Source of the DNA: Comamonas sp. GB3 AK4-5
GTDB taxonomy: Bacteria > Pseudomonadota > Gammaproteobacteria > Burkholderiales > Burkholderiaceae_C
Reading direction: 5' to 3'
Assembly: GCF_041320665.1 (NCBI RefSeq)
Contig: NZ_CP166730.1
Location: forward strand, 4,588,001-4,652,000
DNA length: 64,000 nucleotides
Shown: positions 46,113 to 55,400 of the stretch, piece after piece
How the letters are laid out: every line of letters begins with the position of its first letter
Position numbering within the stretch: the stretch's first letter is position 1
Position numbers and translations under genes: made by a program
Notes under the pieces: generated by a model
Seen by the model: the letters and a program-made list of their open reading frames with translations, nothing else
The model's database searches: none
Told to the model about the DNA's origin: nothing

Positions 46113-47378
46113 TCAGGTCCGCAGCAAATGGGTCAGCGTGAACAGCAGCAGGCCAATGGCGCCCCCCACCAGGGTGCCGTTGATGCGTATGAACTGCAGG
46201 TCCTTGCCCATATGGTGCTCCACCAGGGCCGACAGCTCCTGTGCATCCCAGCGCTGCACGGTCTCGCGGATATGGCGGGCAATGAACTCCGACACCTCGG
46301 GTGCCAGCGCCTGGGCCCACCCCTCCAGCCGCGTATTCATGGAGGCGCGCAGGGCCGCATCCTGCGCCAGCGCCTGGCCCAAACCCCGGCCCATGCCCGC
46401 CAGCTTGCGCGCAATGTGAGAGTTGGGGTTGGCCAGATCGGCCTCCAGCCGCTGGCGCATACGGCCCCACATCTCGCGCAGATAGGCCGCCAGCTTCTCG
46501 TCATGCAGCAGGTAGTGGCGCAGTTGCTCGGCCCGCTGTGCGTAGTCCGGATCTTGCTGCAGCCGGGTGATCAAGCGCTGCACCGCACCATCGAAGGCCT
46601 CGCGCATGCGGTGCTGCGGGTTGTGGGCAATGTCATGGAGCAGGCTTTCCAGCGCATCGGCCACCAGCTCTGCGCCCTTGTCACCCAGCCAGTCTGTGGG
46701 CAGCAGCTTTTCCTTCACCGGGTGCTCGCGTTTGAGCCATTGCACAATCGACTCGGCCACCAGATGGTGGGTATCGGTCTGCCGCAGCACGCCGCTGATG
46801 CGGCGCAGCACATCGTCCAGCACCGCCTGGTGACGGCCATCCTGGGTCAGTGCCTGCAGCACCGAGGCCATAGAGCGAGCGAAGTCCACCTGCGCCAGCA
46901 CACCGCGCAGCGCTTGCGTCAGCAAGCGCTCCACCTGGCGGTCCTGCACCATTTCCAGCCCGGCCAATGCCAGGCGCGCCAGCTGCCGCCCCAGCAACGG
47001 GCTGTTGCCCGGGGCGCCCAACCAGTCCGCCAGCGACTGGGCAGCATCATGGCGGCGCAGCAGCGCCACCAAGGAAACAGGGTCCAGAAACCGGTCGCGC
47101 ACAAACACCGCAAGGTTCTCGCCGATGCGGTCCTTGTTGCGCGGGATGATGGCCGTGTGCCGCTGCACCCAGGGAATGGGAATGCGGCGAAACAGCGCCG
47201 ACACCGCAAACCAGTCGGCCAACGCCCCCACCATGGCGGCTTCTGCCACGGCCTGCAGGCACTGCACGGCCAAGGTCTGTGCCAGAAAGTGGGTGGCAAT
47301 GAACACTGCCGTCACCAGCAGCAGCAGCCCCAGCGCCAGGCGCTTGGAGCGGGTCAGAGCGGAAGCAGTGGAGGACAT
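46113..47378 (-). CDS. DUF445-family inner-membrane protein (YjiN type)
   Basis: 421 residues from the ATG at 47378. An N-terminal helix (about residues 13-32), the DUF445 landmark MVGALADWFAVSALFRRIPI followed by HTAIIPRNKDRIGENLAVFV, a long alpha-helical periplasmic or cytoplasmic region with repeating helices, and a C-terminal helix (GGAIGLLLFTLTHLL). Function of the family is not established. Stands alone with repeat copy D at its 3' end. Confidence 0.88.
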   Translation of the reverse strand: MSSTASALTRSKRLALGLLLLVTAVFIATHFLAQTLAVQCLQAVAEAAMVGALADWFAVSALFRRIPIPWVQRHTAIIPRNKDRIGENLAVFVRDRFLDPVSLVALLRRHDAAQSLADWLGAPGNSPLLGRQLARLALAGLEMVQDRQVERLLTQALRGVLAQVDFARSMASVLQALTQDGRHQAVLDDVLRRISGVLRQTDTHHLVAESIVQWLKREHPVKEKLLPTDWLGDKGAELVADALESLLHDIAHNPQHRMREAFDGAVQRLITRLQQDPDYAQRAEQLRHYLLHDEKLAAYLREMWGRMRQRLEADLANPNSHIARKLAGMGRGLGQALAQDAALRASMNTRLEGWAQALAPEVSEFIARHIRETVQRWDAQELSALVEHHMGKDLQFIRINGTLVGGAIGLLLFTLTHLLRT

Positions 47379-47547
47379 GACATTCAGCCTAGCATGGCCC
47401 TGCCCGTTTTCCATGGCGCTGTGCAGCACCCTGCAGCGCCCTGCAACCTGCACATGGCACATAGCCGCCGGCACCAAAGGCGACCCAGGGGGTTACTTCA
47501 AAATCCCGGACAATCCGGGCATTCCCATTTTTTGCCAGCTACACACC

Positions 47548-47790
47548 ATGAGCGACACCCGCCCCACTCTGCCCGATCACCTGTCCATCGACCCACGCAG
47601 CCCCCACCATGTGGCCGCGATTTTTGAACACGACATCGGCATCCGCTTCAACGGCAAGGAACGCTTTGATGTGGAGGAATACTGCATCAGCGAAGGCTGG
47701 GTGAAAGTGCCCGCCGGCAAGACCGTGGACCGCCGTGGCTACCCGCTGCTGATCAAGCTCAAGGGCCTGGTTGAGGTGTTCTACAAGTAA
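47548..47790 (+). CDS. DUF3297-family small protein
   Basis: 80 residues. Nearly the whole protein is the DUF3297 domain: LPDHLSIDPRSPHH, IGIRFNGKERFDVEEYCISE, GWVKVPAGKTVDRRGYPLLI. A small soluble protein of unknown function, well conserved in proteobacteria. A good terminator follows 16 bases after the stop. The ATG at 47548 is fixed by the family start. Confidence 0.85.
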   Translation: MSDTRPTLPDHLSIDPRSPHHVAAIFEHDIGIRFNGKERFDVEEYCISEGWVKVPAGKTVDRRGYPLLIKLKGLVEVFYK

Positions 47791-47806
47791 ACCGGCCCCT
47801 GCATTC

Positions 47807-47840
47807 AAAGCCTGTGGTGAAAGGGTCGCCACAGGCTTTT
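47807..47840 (+). terminator. Rho-independent terminator after the DUF3297 gene
   Basis: AAAGCCTGTGG (47807-47817) pairs with CCACAGGCTTT (47829-47839), followed by TTCC; the T tract is short. Confidence 0.75.
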
Positions 47841-47903
47841 CCGTTTCTGCCCATACCGGTGTCTTGTCTGTGTTTTGCAACGCGCAACACAAATACTCAT
47901 GCG

Positions 47904-47922
47904 ATTGATAACAATTATCAAC
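47904..47922 (+). promoter_or_regulatory. Fur box upstream of the CirA-like receptor
   Basis: TTGATAACAATTATCAA (47905-47921) is a near-perfect dyad with 7-base arms and matches the Fur consensus core GATAAT/ATTATC closely. It lies about 150 bases before the receptor ATG, in an AT-rich stretch. Confidence 0.7.
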
Positions 47923-48071
47923 ATCCTCACGCATAATCTACGGCGCCGGCCTCCATAAAACAATCCATAGCACAGGAACGGCAGTCACCCGCACGCGCTG
48001 GCCACTGCGCCCAGCCCCCGCGTTCCTACCCCTTCCTGACCTCCGCCAGCCTCGCCTGGTGAGGCGTAGCT

Positions 48072-50222
48072 ATGTCTTTTTCTGCCGCACCCAGCTCCTT
48101 CCTCTCGCCCACCTTATTGGCCTTGGCCGCTGCAGCGGCCTGCGCTTCAGCCACCGCCCAACAAGCCCCCGCTGCAGCAACCCAGACCCTGTCGGAAGTG
48201 GTGGTCTCCGCCTCCGGTTTTGAACAAGACATCAAGGAGGCGCCCGCCTCCATCACTGTCATCTCTCGCAAGGATCTGGAGAAGAAGAGCTTCAGCAACC
48301 TGGCCCAGGCTTTGGAAGATGTGGAAGGCGTGGACATTGGTGCGGCCACCGACAAAACCGGCGGCCTGAACATCAGCATCCGGGGTATGCCCAGCGAATA
48401 CACCCTGGTGCTGATTGATGGTCGCCGCCAGAATTCGGCAGGCAATGTCACCCCCAATGACTTTGGCGGGACACAGACCAGCTTTCTTCCGCCCCTCTCT
48501 GCCATTGAGCGCATCGAAGTCATCCGTGGCCCCATGTCCACGCTGTATGGCTCGGATGCCATGGGCGGCGTGATCAACATCATCACGCGCAAGGTGGGCA
48601 AGACCTGGAGCGGCTCGGTGGGCGTGGACTACACCATGCAGCAAGAATCCGCATTTGGAGACACCCATGCAGGCAAGTTCTATCTGAGTGGTCCCATCAA
48701 GCAAGACTTGCTGGGTCTGACCCTGCGCGGCAGCACATTTCATCGCGACGGTGCAGACATGCACTATGTCGGCAGCAACGGGCAAGAAGTCGTTCCGGTC
48801 ATGGGCTCCAACCCCGTCAAGTCCACCGTCAACACGGTGGGGGCACGTCTGTCGCTCACCCCGAGCCGCCACCACGACATCGTGCTGGACGTGGATACCG
48901 GCCGCCAAACCTATGACAACGGACGCGGGCAAATGGGGTCTTTGACAGGTGGCTATGCGCCCGAGCAGAAATACAACCGTGACCAATGGAGCCTGGCCCA
49001 TACCGGACGCTATGGCTTTGGCACCTGGGAGACCAGCTTCATGGTCAACCAGACCGAGACCATTGGCCGCACCATACCCAGCGGCACACCCGGTGCGGTA
49101 GCCGGCGCTCCACGCACGCTGGAAGTAGAAAGCAAGGTGCTGGACACCAAGCTGGTCATGCCCTGGGGCAATCACTTGACGACTCTCGGCGGCCAATGGT
49201 GGAAGGCTGAAATGGAAGACGGCGTCGCGCCCAGCCCCTTTGAGTTCACACAAAAAGCCATCTTTGCCGAAGACGAATGGAGCTTGGCCGAGGCCTTCAA
49301 ACTCACCCTGGGTGCACGTTACGACCGCCACAGCATTTTTGGCGGCAAGGTCAGCCCACGCGCCTACGGTGTATGGCAGGCAGCGCCGCAATGGACCGTC
49401 AAGGGGGGCATGAGCCATGGCTACAAGACGCCACGCGTGGAGCAACTGGCTCCCGGCATCAACGGCTTTGGCAACCAGGGCAAGACCCCGCTGGTGGGCA
49501 GCCCCAACCTGAAGCCCGAAACTAGCCGCAGCACCGAGCTGGGTGTGTATTTTGACAATGCCCGAGGTCTGTCTGCCAGCGCCATGCTGTTCAACAACCA
49601 GTTCAAGGACAAGATCACCAGTGGTCCTGGTTTGCCCAACTGCTCCTTTGCAGGCGACCCCAACCGCCCCGGCTGTGCCGATTTCGGCAACTGGCCCTTG
49701 GTGGATACCTTTGGGCAATCCATCAACGTGGATGAGGCTGTCACGCGCGGCATGGAGCTGAGCGCACGCTACACCTTCAATCCCCAATGGAGCAGCAGCG
49801 CCAACTACACCTACACCAAGAGCAAACAGCAAAGCGGCCCCAATCAAGGCAAGCCGCTGACCGACACGCCCAAGCATGCGCTGAACGCCCGCGTGGACTG
49901 GAAGCCGACAGCCCAATGGAGTGGCTGGGTACGCGCCGAGTACCGCAGCGAACGCTACCGCGACCCAGGTACCACCGCCACAACCATTGCCGCAGCCCAG
50001 GTGTTGGGAGACTACAAGGCCTACACCCAGTTCCACCTGGGTGGCAGCTACCGTGTCACGCCCAAATTCACCATCAACGCAGCGGTCTACAACCTGTTCA
50101 ACAAGGACTTTGTGGACTATCAGCCTTACTACCGCAGCGGCAACACCGTGACCTATGGCAACCGCTATCGCAACCCGCAAGATGGCCGCCGCCTCTGGAT
50201 CTCGGCCAACTACGAGTTCTAA
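48072..50222 (+). CDS. TonB-dependent outer-membrane receptor, CirA-like
   Basis: 716 residues; GAGG lies 8 bases before the ATG. Signal peptide (LLALAAAAACASATAQ), TonB-box-like SEVVVSA, plug domain with NISIRGMPSEYTLVLIDGRR and RIEVIRGPMSTLYGSDAMGG, then a beta barrel ending ISANYEF. The plug text resembles CirA/colicin I receptors that import linear catechol-iron complexes. One loop pair of Cys (LPNCSFAGDPNRPGCADF) is visible. Single gene with Fur box before and terminator after, so it is an iron-responsive monocistron by inference. Confidence 0.92.
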   Translation: MSFSAAPSSFLSPTLLALAAAAACASATAQQAPAAATQTLSEVVVSASGFEQDIKEAPASITVISRKDLEKKSFSNLAQALEDVEGVDIGAATDKTGGLNISIRGMPSEYTLVLIDGRRQNSAGNVTPNDFGGTQTSFLPPLSAIERIEVIRGPMSTLYGSDAMGGVINIITRKVGKTWSGSVGVDYTMQQESAFGDTHAGKFYLSGPIKQDLLGLTLRGSTFHRDGADMHYVGSNGQEVVPVMGSNPVKSTVNTVGARLSLTPSRHHDIVLDVDTGRQTYDNGRGQMGSLTGGYAPEQKYNRDQWSLAHTGRYGFGTWETSFMVNQTETIGRTIPSGTPGAVAGAPRTLEVESKVLDTKLVMPWGNHLTTLGGQWWKAEMEDGVAPSPFEFTQKAIFAEDEWSLAEAFKLTLGARYDRHSIFGGKVSPRAYGVWQAAPQWTVKGGMSHGYKTPRVEQLAPGINGFGNQGKTPLVGSPNLKPETSRSTELGVYFDNARGLSASAMLFNNQFKDKITSGPGLPNCSFAGDPNRPGCADFGNWPLVDTFGQSINVDEAVTRGMELSARYTFNPQWSSSANYTYTKSKQQSGPNQGKPLTDTPKHALNARVDWKPTAQWSGWVRAEYRSERYRDPGTTATTIAAAQVLGDYKAYTQFHLGGSYRVTPKFTINAAVYNLFNKDFVDYQPYYRSGNTVTYGNRYRNPQDGRRLWISANYEF

Positions 50223-50245
50223 AAACCGCCGCGAGGCGCAAAAAC

Positions 50246-50270
50246 AAAGGGAGGCCATGCCTCCCTTTTT
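50246..50270 (+). terminator. Rho-independent terminator after the CirA-like receptor
   Basis: AAAGGGAGGC, loop CAT, GCCTCCCTTT, T5. It starts 24 bases after the stop codon. Confidence 0.93.
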
Positions 50271-50304
50271 GCGTTCTGCTCACAGAACATCGCTCATCAA
50301 AAAT

Positions 50305-50320
50305 GAGCTGCTTGTGCAGT
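50305..50320. repeat. Family-3 short motif shared with a coding linker
   Basis: The 16-mer GAGCTGCTTGTGCAGT is identical to 54222-54237 inside the acyl-CoA carboxylase gene. Here it lies in non-coding DNA next to a GCTCAT/ATGAGC hairpin. Confidence 0.5.
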
Positions 50321-50404
50321 CCAGCCTTGATTTCACGCACTATTGATGTGTGAAACCAAGTGGGTCACTGCATAGGCAGCTCCTGTTTTCTTCAGGCCCT
50401 TGGC

Positions 50405-50815
50405 TCACTTGCCATTGATGCCCAGCAGCTCCACCTCGAACATCAGCGTGGCGTTTGGTGGAATCACCCGGCCTGCCCCACGGCTGCCGTAGGCAATGCT
50501 GGATGGGCAGGTCAGGCGGGCCTTGCCGCCCACCTTCATCTTCTGCACGCCCTCGGTCCAGCAGGGAATCACGCCATTCAGGGGAAACTCGATGGGCTCG
50601 CCCCGGGCAATGGAGCTGTCGAAATCCTTGCCGGTATCGGGGAAGTAGCCGCGGTAATGCACCTTGACCTTGTCGCTGGCCTTGGGGCTGAGGCCTGTGC
50701 CCTCCTTCAGGCTTTCGTAGACCAGGCCGCTGGCAGTGGTGACGGGCTGGGCCAGTGCATGACCGGCCAACAAGGCGCCCATCAGGCAGGCAGCGCCTGC
50801 AATGCGTGTGAACAT
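50405..50815 (-). CDS. FKBP-type peptidyl-prolyl cis-trans isomerase, exported
   Basis: 136 residues from the ATG at 50815, with GGAG 9 bases upstream. A signal peptide (CLMGALLAGHALA) is followed by one FKBP domain: KVKVHYRGYFPDTGKDFDSS, FPLNGVIPCWTEGVQKMKVG, AYGSRGAGRVIPPNATLMFE and VELLGI. Catalyses proline isomerisation during folding of periplasmic proteins. Short single-domain form without the N-terminal dimerisation region of FkpA/Mip. Monocistronic. Confidence 0.92.
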   Translation of the reverse strand: MFTRIAGAACLMGALLAGHALAQPVTTASGLVYESLKEGTGLSPKASDKVKVHYRGYFPDTGKDFDSSIARGEPIEFPLNGVIPCWTEGVQKMKVGGKARLTCPSSIAYGSRGAGRVIPPNATLMFEVELLGINGK

Positions 50816-50845
50816 GGTTTTCTCTCCAATCTGGTGCCCAAGCAA

Positions 50846-50880
50846 TCGGTAAGCGCTTGAGCAGCTATCAAAAAATCAGT
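50846..50880. repeat. Family-3 short repeat motif
   Basis: Contains AAGCGCTTGAGCAGCTATCA followed by an A run, resembling the motif at about 478-516. Located just upstream of the FKBP gene. Only the AGCAGCTATCAAAA part is firmly shared. Confidence 0.45.
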
Positions 50881-50914
50881 GGGCCGTCAGTTCCCATAAC
50901 GCCACGTCGCCGGC

Positions 50915-51038
50915 CTATGAAACTGGCGCAGGCCCCATGCCAGGGCACCGCGCAAGGGCCGCCCCGCCGCGCCGGTGCCGTCCCCCTCCATCGCGTAGCG
51001 ATAGAGAGGGGGAAGGCGCCGCAGGCGACTCAGGGGGT
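50915..51038 (+). repeat. Interspersed repeat family 1, copy E
   Basis: Complete copy from TATGAAACTGGCGC to CTCAGGGGG. Hairpin CCCCCTC-CATCGC, loop GTA, GCGAT-AGAGAGGGGG: the inner stem ATCGC/GCGAT replaces GGCGC/GCGCC of copy B on both sides. The terminal motif supplies the last Thr-Pro codons and stop of the aminotransferase gene. Confidence 0.88.
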
Positions 51039-52169
51039 GCTTATTTTTTCCAGGGCATCCCGCAAATGCTCCACCGTGCGGTCCACGTTGTGCCATTTTT
51101 CCAGGCCAAACAGGCCGATGCGGAAGGTCTGGAAGTCGGGGCCTTCGTCGCACATCAGTGGCACGCCCGAGGCCGTTTGCAGGCCCACGGCCAAAAAGGC
51201 CTTGCCGTTCTGGATCTCGGGGTTGGTGGTGTAGCTCACCACCACGCCAGGGGCCTTGAAGCCGCCGCCCGCCACGCTGGGAAAACCGCGCGACTCCAGC
51301 AGCTTGCGCACCTTGTCGCCCAGGGCGATTTGTTCTTCGCGCACTTTTTCAAAGCCGTAGGCACGGGTTTCCAGCATCACATCGCGCAGGCGCACCAGAG
51401 CGTCGGTGGGCATGGTGGTGTGGTAGGCGTGCTGGCCTTTTTCGTAGCCTTCGGCAATCTGCATCCACTTCTTCAGATCGCAGGAGAAGCTGGAGCTTTG
51501 CGTGGGCTCTATGGCTTCACGCGCACGGGCCGAGAGCATGACCATGGCGCAGCAGGGCGAGCTGCTCCAGCCCTTTTGCGGGGCGCTGATCAGCACGTCC
51601 ACGCCGGTCTTTTCCATGTTCACCCACATGGCACCGGAGGCCACGCAATCCAGCACCATCAAGGCACCCACGTCATGGGCGGCTTCGGAGATGGTGCGCA
51701 GATAGTCGTCGGGCAGCATGATGCCACTGGCGGTTTCCACATGCGGGGCAAACACCACCTTGGGGCGCTCGGCACGAATGGCCTCGGCCACATCCTGGGC
51801 CGGGCAGGGGGTCCATGGGTCCTGGCTGCCTGCGCCCTGCTTGCGCGCCTTGCAGACCACGGCGCCGCCGCCCAGGCCGAAGTTGCCGGCCTCGAAGATC
51901 TGCGTCCAGCGGTAGCTGAACCAGCCATTGCGCACGATCAGCACCTTCTGGTTGTTGGCGAACTGGCGGGCCACGGCTTCCATGCCAAAGGTGCCGCTGC
52001 CGGGCACCAGCACGGCGGTGTGGGCGCTGTAGACCTCTTTGAGCATGCCCAGAATGTCTTGCATCACGCCGGTGAAGCGCTTGGACATGTGGTTGAGCGC
52101 GCGGTCGGTGTAGACCACCGAGAATTCCAGCAGACCATCGGGGTCGATATCGGGCAAAAGTCCGGGCAT
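51030..52169 (-). CDS. Class V aminotransferase, alanine-glyoxylate/serine-pyruvate type
   Basis: 379 residues. PLP enzyme that moves amino groups between small amino acids and glyoxylate or pyruvate. Conserved features: GSGTFGMEAVARQF near residue 57, the PLP-Asp region MVLDCVASGAMWVNME, the Schiff-base Lys in SAPQKGWSSSPCCAMV, and the C-terminal substrate-Arg segment FRIGLFGLE. The start at 52169 is the first ATG of the family-like text. Its stop codon lies inside repeat copy E. It is downstream of the acyl-CoA carboxylase by 235 bases on the same strand; a metabolic link is not obvious. Confidence 0.9.
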   Translation of the reverse strand: MPGLLPDIDPDGLLEFSVVYTDRALNHMSKRFTGVMQDILGMLKEVYSAHTAVLVPGSGTFGMEAVARQFANNQKVLIVRNGWFSYRWTQIFEAGNFGLGGGAVVCKARKQGAGSQDPWTPCPAQDVAEAIRAERPKVVFAPHVETASGIMLPDDYLRTISEAAHDVGALMVLDCVASGAMWVNMEKTGVDVLISAPQKGWSSSPCCAMVMLSARAREAIEPTQSSSFSCDLKKWMQIAEGYEKGQHAYHTTMPTDALVRLRDVMLETRAYGFEKVREEQIALGDKVRKLLESRGFPSVAGGGFKAPGVVVSYTTNPEIQNGKAFLAVGLQTASGVPLMCDEGPDFQTFRIGLFGLEKWHNVDRTVEHLRDALEKISTP

Positions 52170-52404
52170 AGGTTTTTATCTCCAGTCACAGGGGCCGCGC
52201 GCTGTTGTCCAGCGCTGCGGCCGATGCCGCATCCGGTGCGGCCAAATATTGCATTGAGATTTTCAGCTTAGCATGGGATGCAGCCCCCTCCTGCGCGACC
52301 GGCACCCAGCGGCGCTTGCCACATCCCTTCTCTCTGGCATCTCTCGTACCTCCCGTATCCCGCATGCGGCCCTGCCCGAAAGCGCCCGGCCTCCACCGCG
52401 GCGG

Positions 52405-55400
52405 CTACCAGGTGTCAACAAACCGGGGCGGAATCTCCCGCAAGCGGGCGCTGGCCAAGCCCCGCACCAGCCAGGCGCGTGTGTCGGCCGGGTCGATGAC
52501 GGCATCGATTTCCAGCGTGGACGCCATGTGCTGGGCCTCGCCATGTGCGTATTGCTGGGCCAGCAGTTTCTGGAACAGGGCATCGCGCTCGGGGCCTTCG
52601 GCCAGGGCCTCCAGTTCCTTGCGATAGCCCAGGCGCACCGCGCCCTCCAGGCCCATGCCACCGAATTCGCCCGTGGGCCAGGCCACGTTGAACAGCGGTG
52701 CATGAAAGCCGCCCGCCGCCATGCCCATGGCACCCAGGCCATAACCCTTGCGCAGCACCACGCTGAAATACGGCACACGCAGCTTGGCGGCGGTGACAAA
52801 CAGCCGGCTCACATGGCGCACCTGGGCCGTTTTTTCGATCTCTGGCCCCACCATAAAACCGGGGGTGTCCACCAGGCTGACCATGGCAATGCCATGCGCA
52901 TTGCACAGCTGCATAAAGCGCGCGGCCTTGTCTGCGGCATCGGCGTCGATGGCACCGCCCAGATGCGAGGGGTTGTTGGCCATGATGCCCACGGCGCGCC
53001 CCTCTATGCGCGCCAACGCCGTGTGAATGCCGACACCAAAACCGGTGCGCAGCGGCAGCAGGCTGCCCTCGTCCACCAGGTGCCGCATGGCTGCGCGCGT
53101 GTCATAGGCGCGCAAGCGGTTTTCGGGCACCACATGGCGCAGGGCACGCGCATCGGGCGCGCTCCAGTCCCGGGCCCGGCCCTGGAAGAAGGAGAGGTAA
53201 TGCTTGGCAGCGGCCACGGCCTGGGCTTCGTCCTCCACCAGGATGTCGATCACGCCATTGGCATGCTGCACGCCGCTGGGGCCAATTTGCTCGGGCTTGA
53301 AAACACCCAGGCCGCCGCCTTCGATCATGGCCGGCCCGCCCATGCCAATGGTGCTGGCGCGCGTGGCGATGATGACGTCGCTGCAGCCCAAAAGCGCCGC
53401 ATTGCCCGCAAAGCAGCGCCCGTGGGCAATGCCCACCACGGGCACCTGACCGGACAGCGCCGCATAGGCCGCAAAGGTGTGCACATGCAGGCCGGCCACC
53501 ACGGGCATGTCGGTATCGCCGGGGCGCCCGCCACCGCCTTCGGCGAACAACACCACGGGCAGTTGCTGCTGCAGGGCCACACCCAGCATGCGGTCGGTCT
53601 TGGCGTGGTTGCGCATGCCTTGCGTGCCGGCCAGCACGGTGGCGTCGTAAGACATGACGACGGCGCGCGCTTTCTCTTCACCACACTGCGCGCCGTTGAT
53701 GCTGCCTATGCCGGTGACCATGCCGTCCGCCGGGGTGTTGGCCACCAGGTCTTCCATGCTGCGCCGGCGCGTTTGCGCGGCAATGGCCAGCGCCCCATAT
53801 TCGATGAAGCTGCCGGCATCACACAAATCAGCAATGTTCTCGCGTGCGCTGCGCCCGCCCTGGGCATGGCGCTTGGCCATGGCTTCGGGCCGGGCCGCAT
53901 CCTGCGTGAACACATGGCGGTCCATCACGCGCTGCAGGTCGGCGCGGATATGGGCGGGGTCTTGCGTCTGCTGCGACGCCCCCGCTTCGGCCACCTCACC
54001 CTGGATGGCCTCGAACACCAACAAGGCCTGGCCCTGGGCCACATAGGCACCGGCCTCGGTCAGCAGATCTGCAATGCGCCCGGCATGCGGCGCGCACAGC
54101 ACATGCTCCATCTTCATGGCCTCGAGTACGCCCAGCTCGGCGCCCTGCGCCACCACATCGCCCACCGCCACGCTCCACTGCAGCACCCGCGCCGGCATGG
54201 GGGCCAGCACTGCGTTTTCAGGAGCTGCTTGTGCAGTATCTGCGGTCGATACAGAGGGATTCATCCCTGCATTGCTTGCGCCATCTGCACTGGTAGCTAT
54301 CTTTTCTGCTTGCTCTGCGGCCGCCACCAGCGCGGGCAGGGCCTCTTCCAGCCAGCGCGTGTGTACCTTCTGGCTGTCCATCTCCGGCCGCTGCGCCAGG
54401 GCCTGCAGCAGCGGCAGATTGGTGGGCAGGCCTGCAATGCGGCATTCGGCCAGGGCGCGGCGCGAACGCGCCAGCACATCAGCAAAGCGTGGCGAATGGC
54501 TGTGGACGATGAGCTTGGCCAGCAGCGTGTCGTAATGCGGCGAAGGTGCCACGCCCAGGCGCGCATGGCTGTCTATGCGCATGCCCGGGCCGGCGGGCCA
54601 ATCCAGCTGGCGGACGCGGCCGCTGCCCGCCGTGGCTGCGCCCTGAGCATCCAGGGTTTCGGCATTGATGCGCCATTGCATGGCATAGCCGCGCGGCGCG
54701 GGGGGCGGGCTCAGGCCCAACTCGCTCAGATGCTCGCCTGCCGCAATGCGGATCTGGGCCTGCACCAGGTCCACGCCAAACACCTCTTCGGTGATGGTGT
54801 GCTCCACCTGCAGGCGCGGATTGGCCTCGATGAACACATAGGGCAGGTCTTGCGAGGCCATGTCGACCAGAAACTCGAAGGTGCCCAGGCTCTCGTAGCG
54901 GATATGCGATGCCAGCGCCAGCGCATCGCGGGTGATGCGCTCGCGCAGTGCCTGGCTCAGGCTGGGGCTGGGCGCAATCTCCACCAGCTTTTGAAAGCGC
55001 CGCTGCAGCGTGCATTCGCGCTCGCCCAGGGCCACGGGCCATTCGCTGCCATCGCCCAGCACCTGGATCTCGATATGGCGCGCCCCCGTCATCAAACGCT
55101 CCACATAGACGCCGTCCACGCCAAAGGCGGCGCGCGCCTCGCTGCGGCAGCGCTCGTAGGCGGCGGGCAGGTCCTCGGCATGGATCACGGCGCGCATGCC
55201 GCGCCCGCCACCACCGCCTATGGCCTTGACCATGATGCCGGGCGCGCCCGCGGCCTGCTGGGCCGCGAAAAACGCCTGGGCCTGCTCCAGGCTCACGGCC
55301 TCGCTGCTGCCGGGCATCACGGGCACGCCGCATTCCAGCGCCAGCGCGCGCGCCCTGGCCTTGTCGCCCAGCAGGGCCAGTTGCTGTGGCGTGGGGCCGA

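Noticed and set aside
48147-50258. 703-codon minus-strand frame opposite the CirA-like receptor, with similar long antisense frames at 2308-4131, 5358-7049 and 35208-36794
   Set aside because: All are antisense shadows of well-supported genes and lack ribosome sites and family resemblance.
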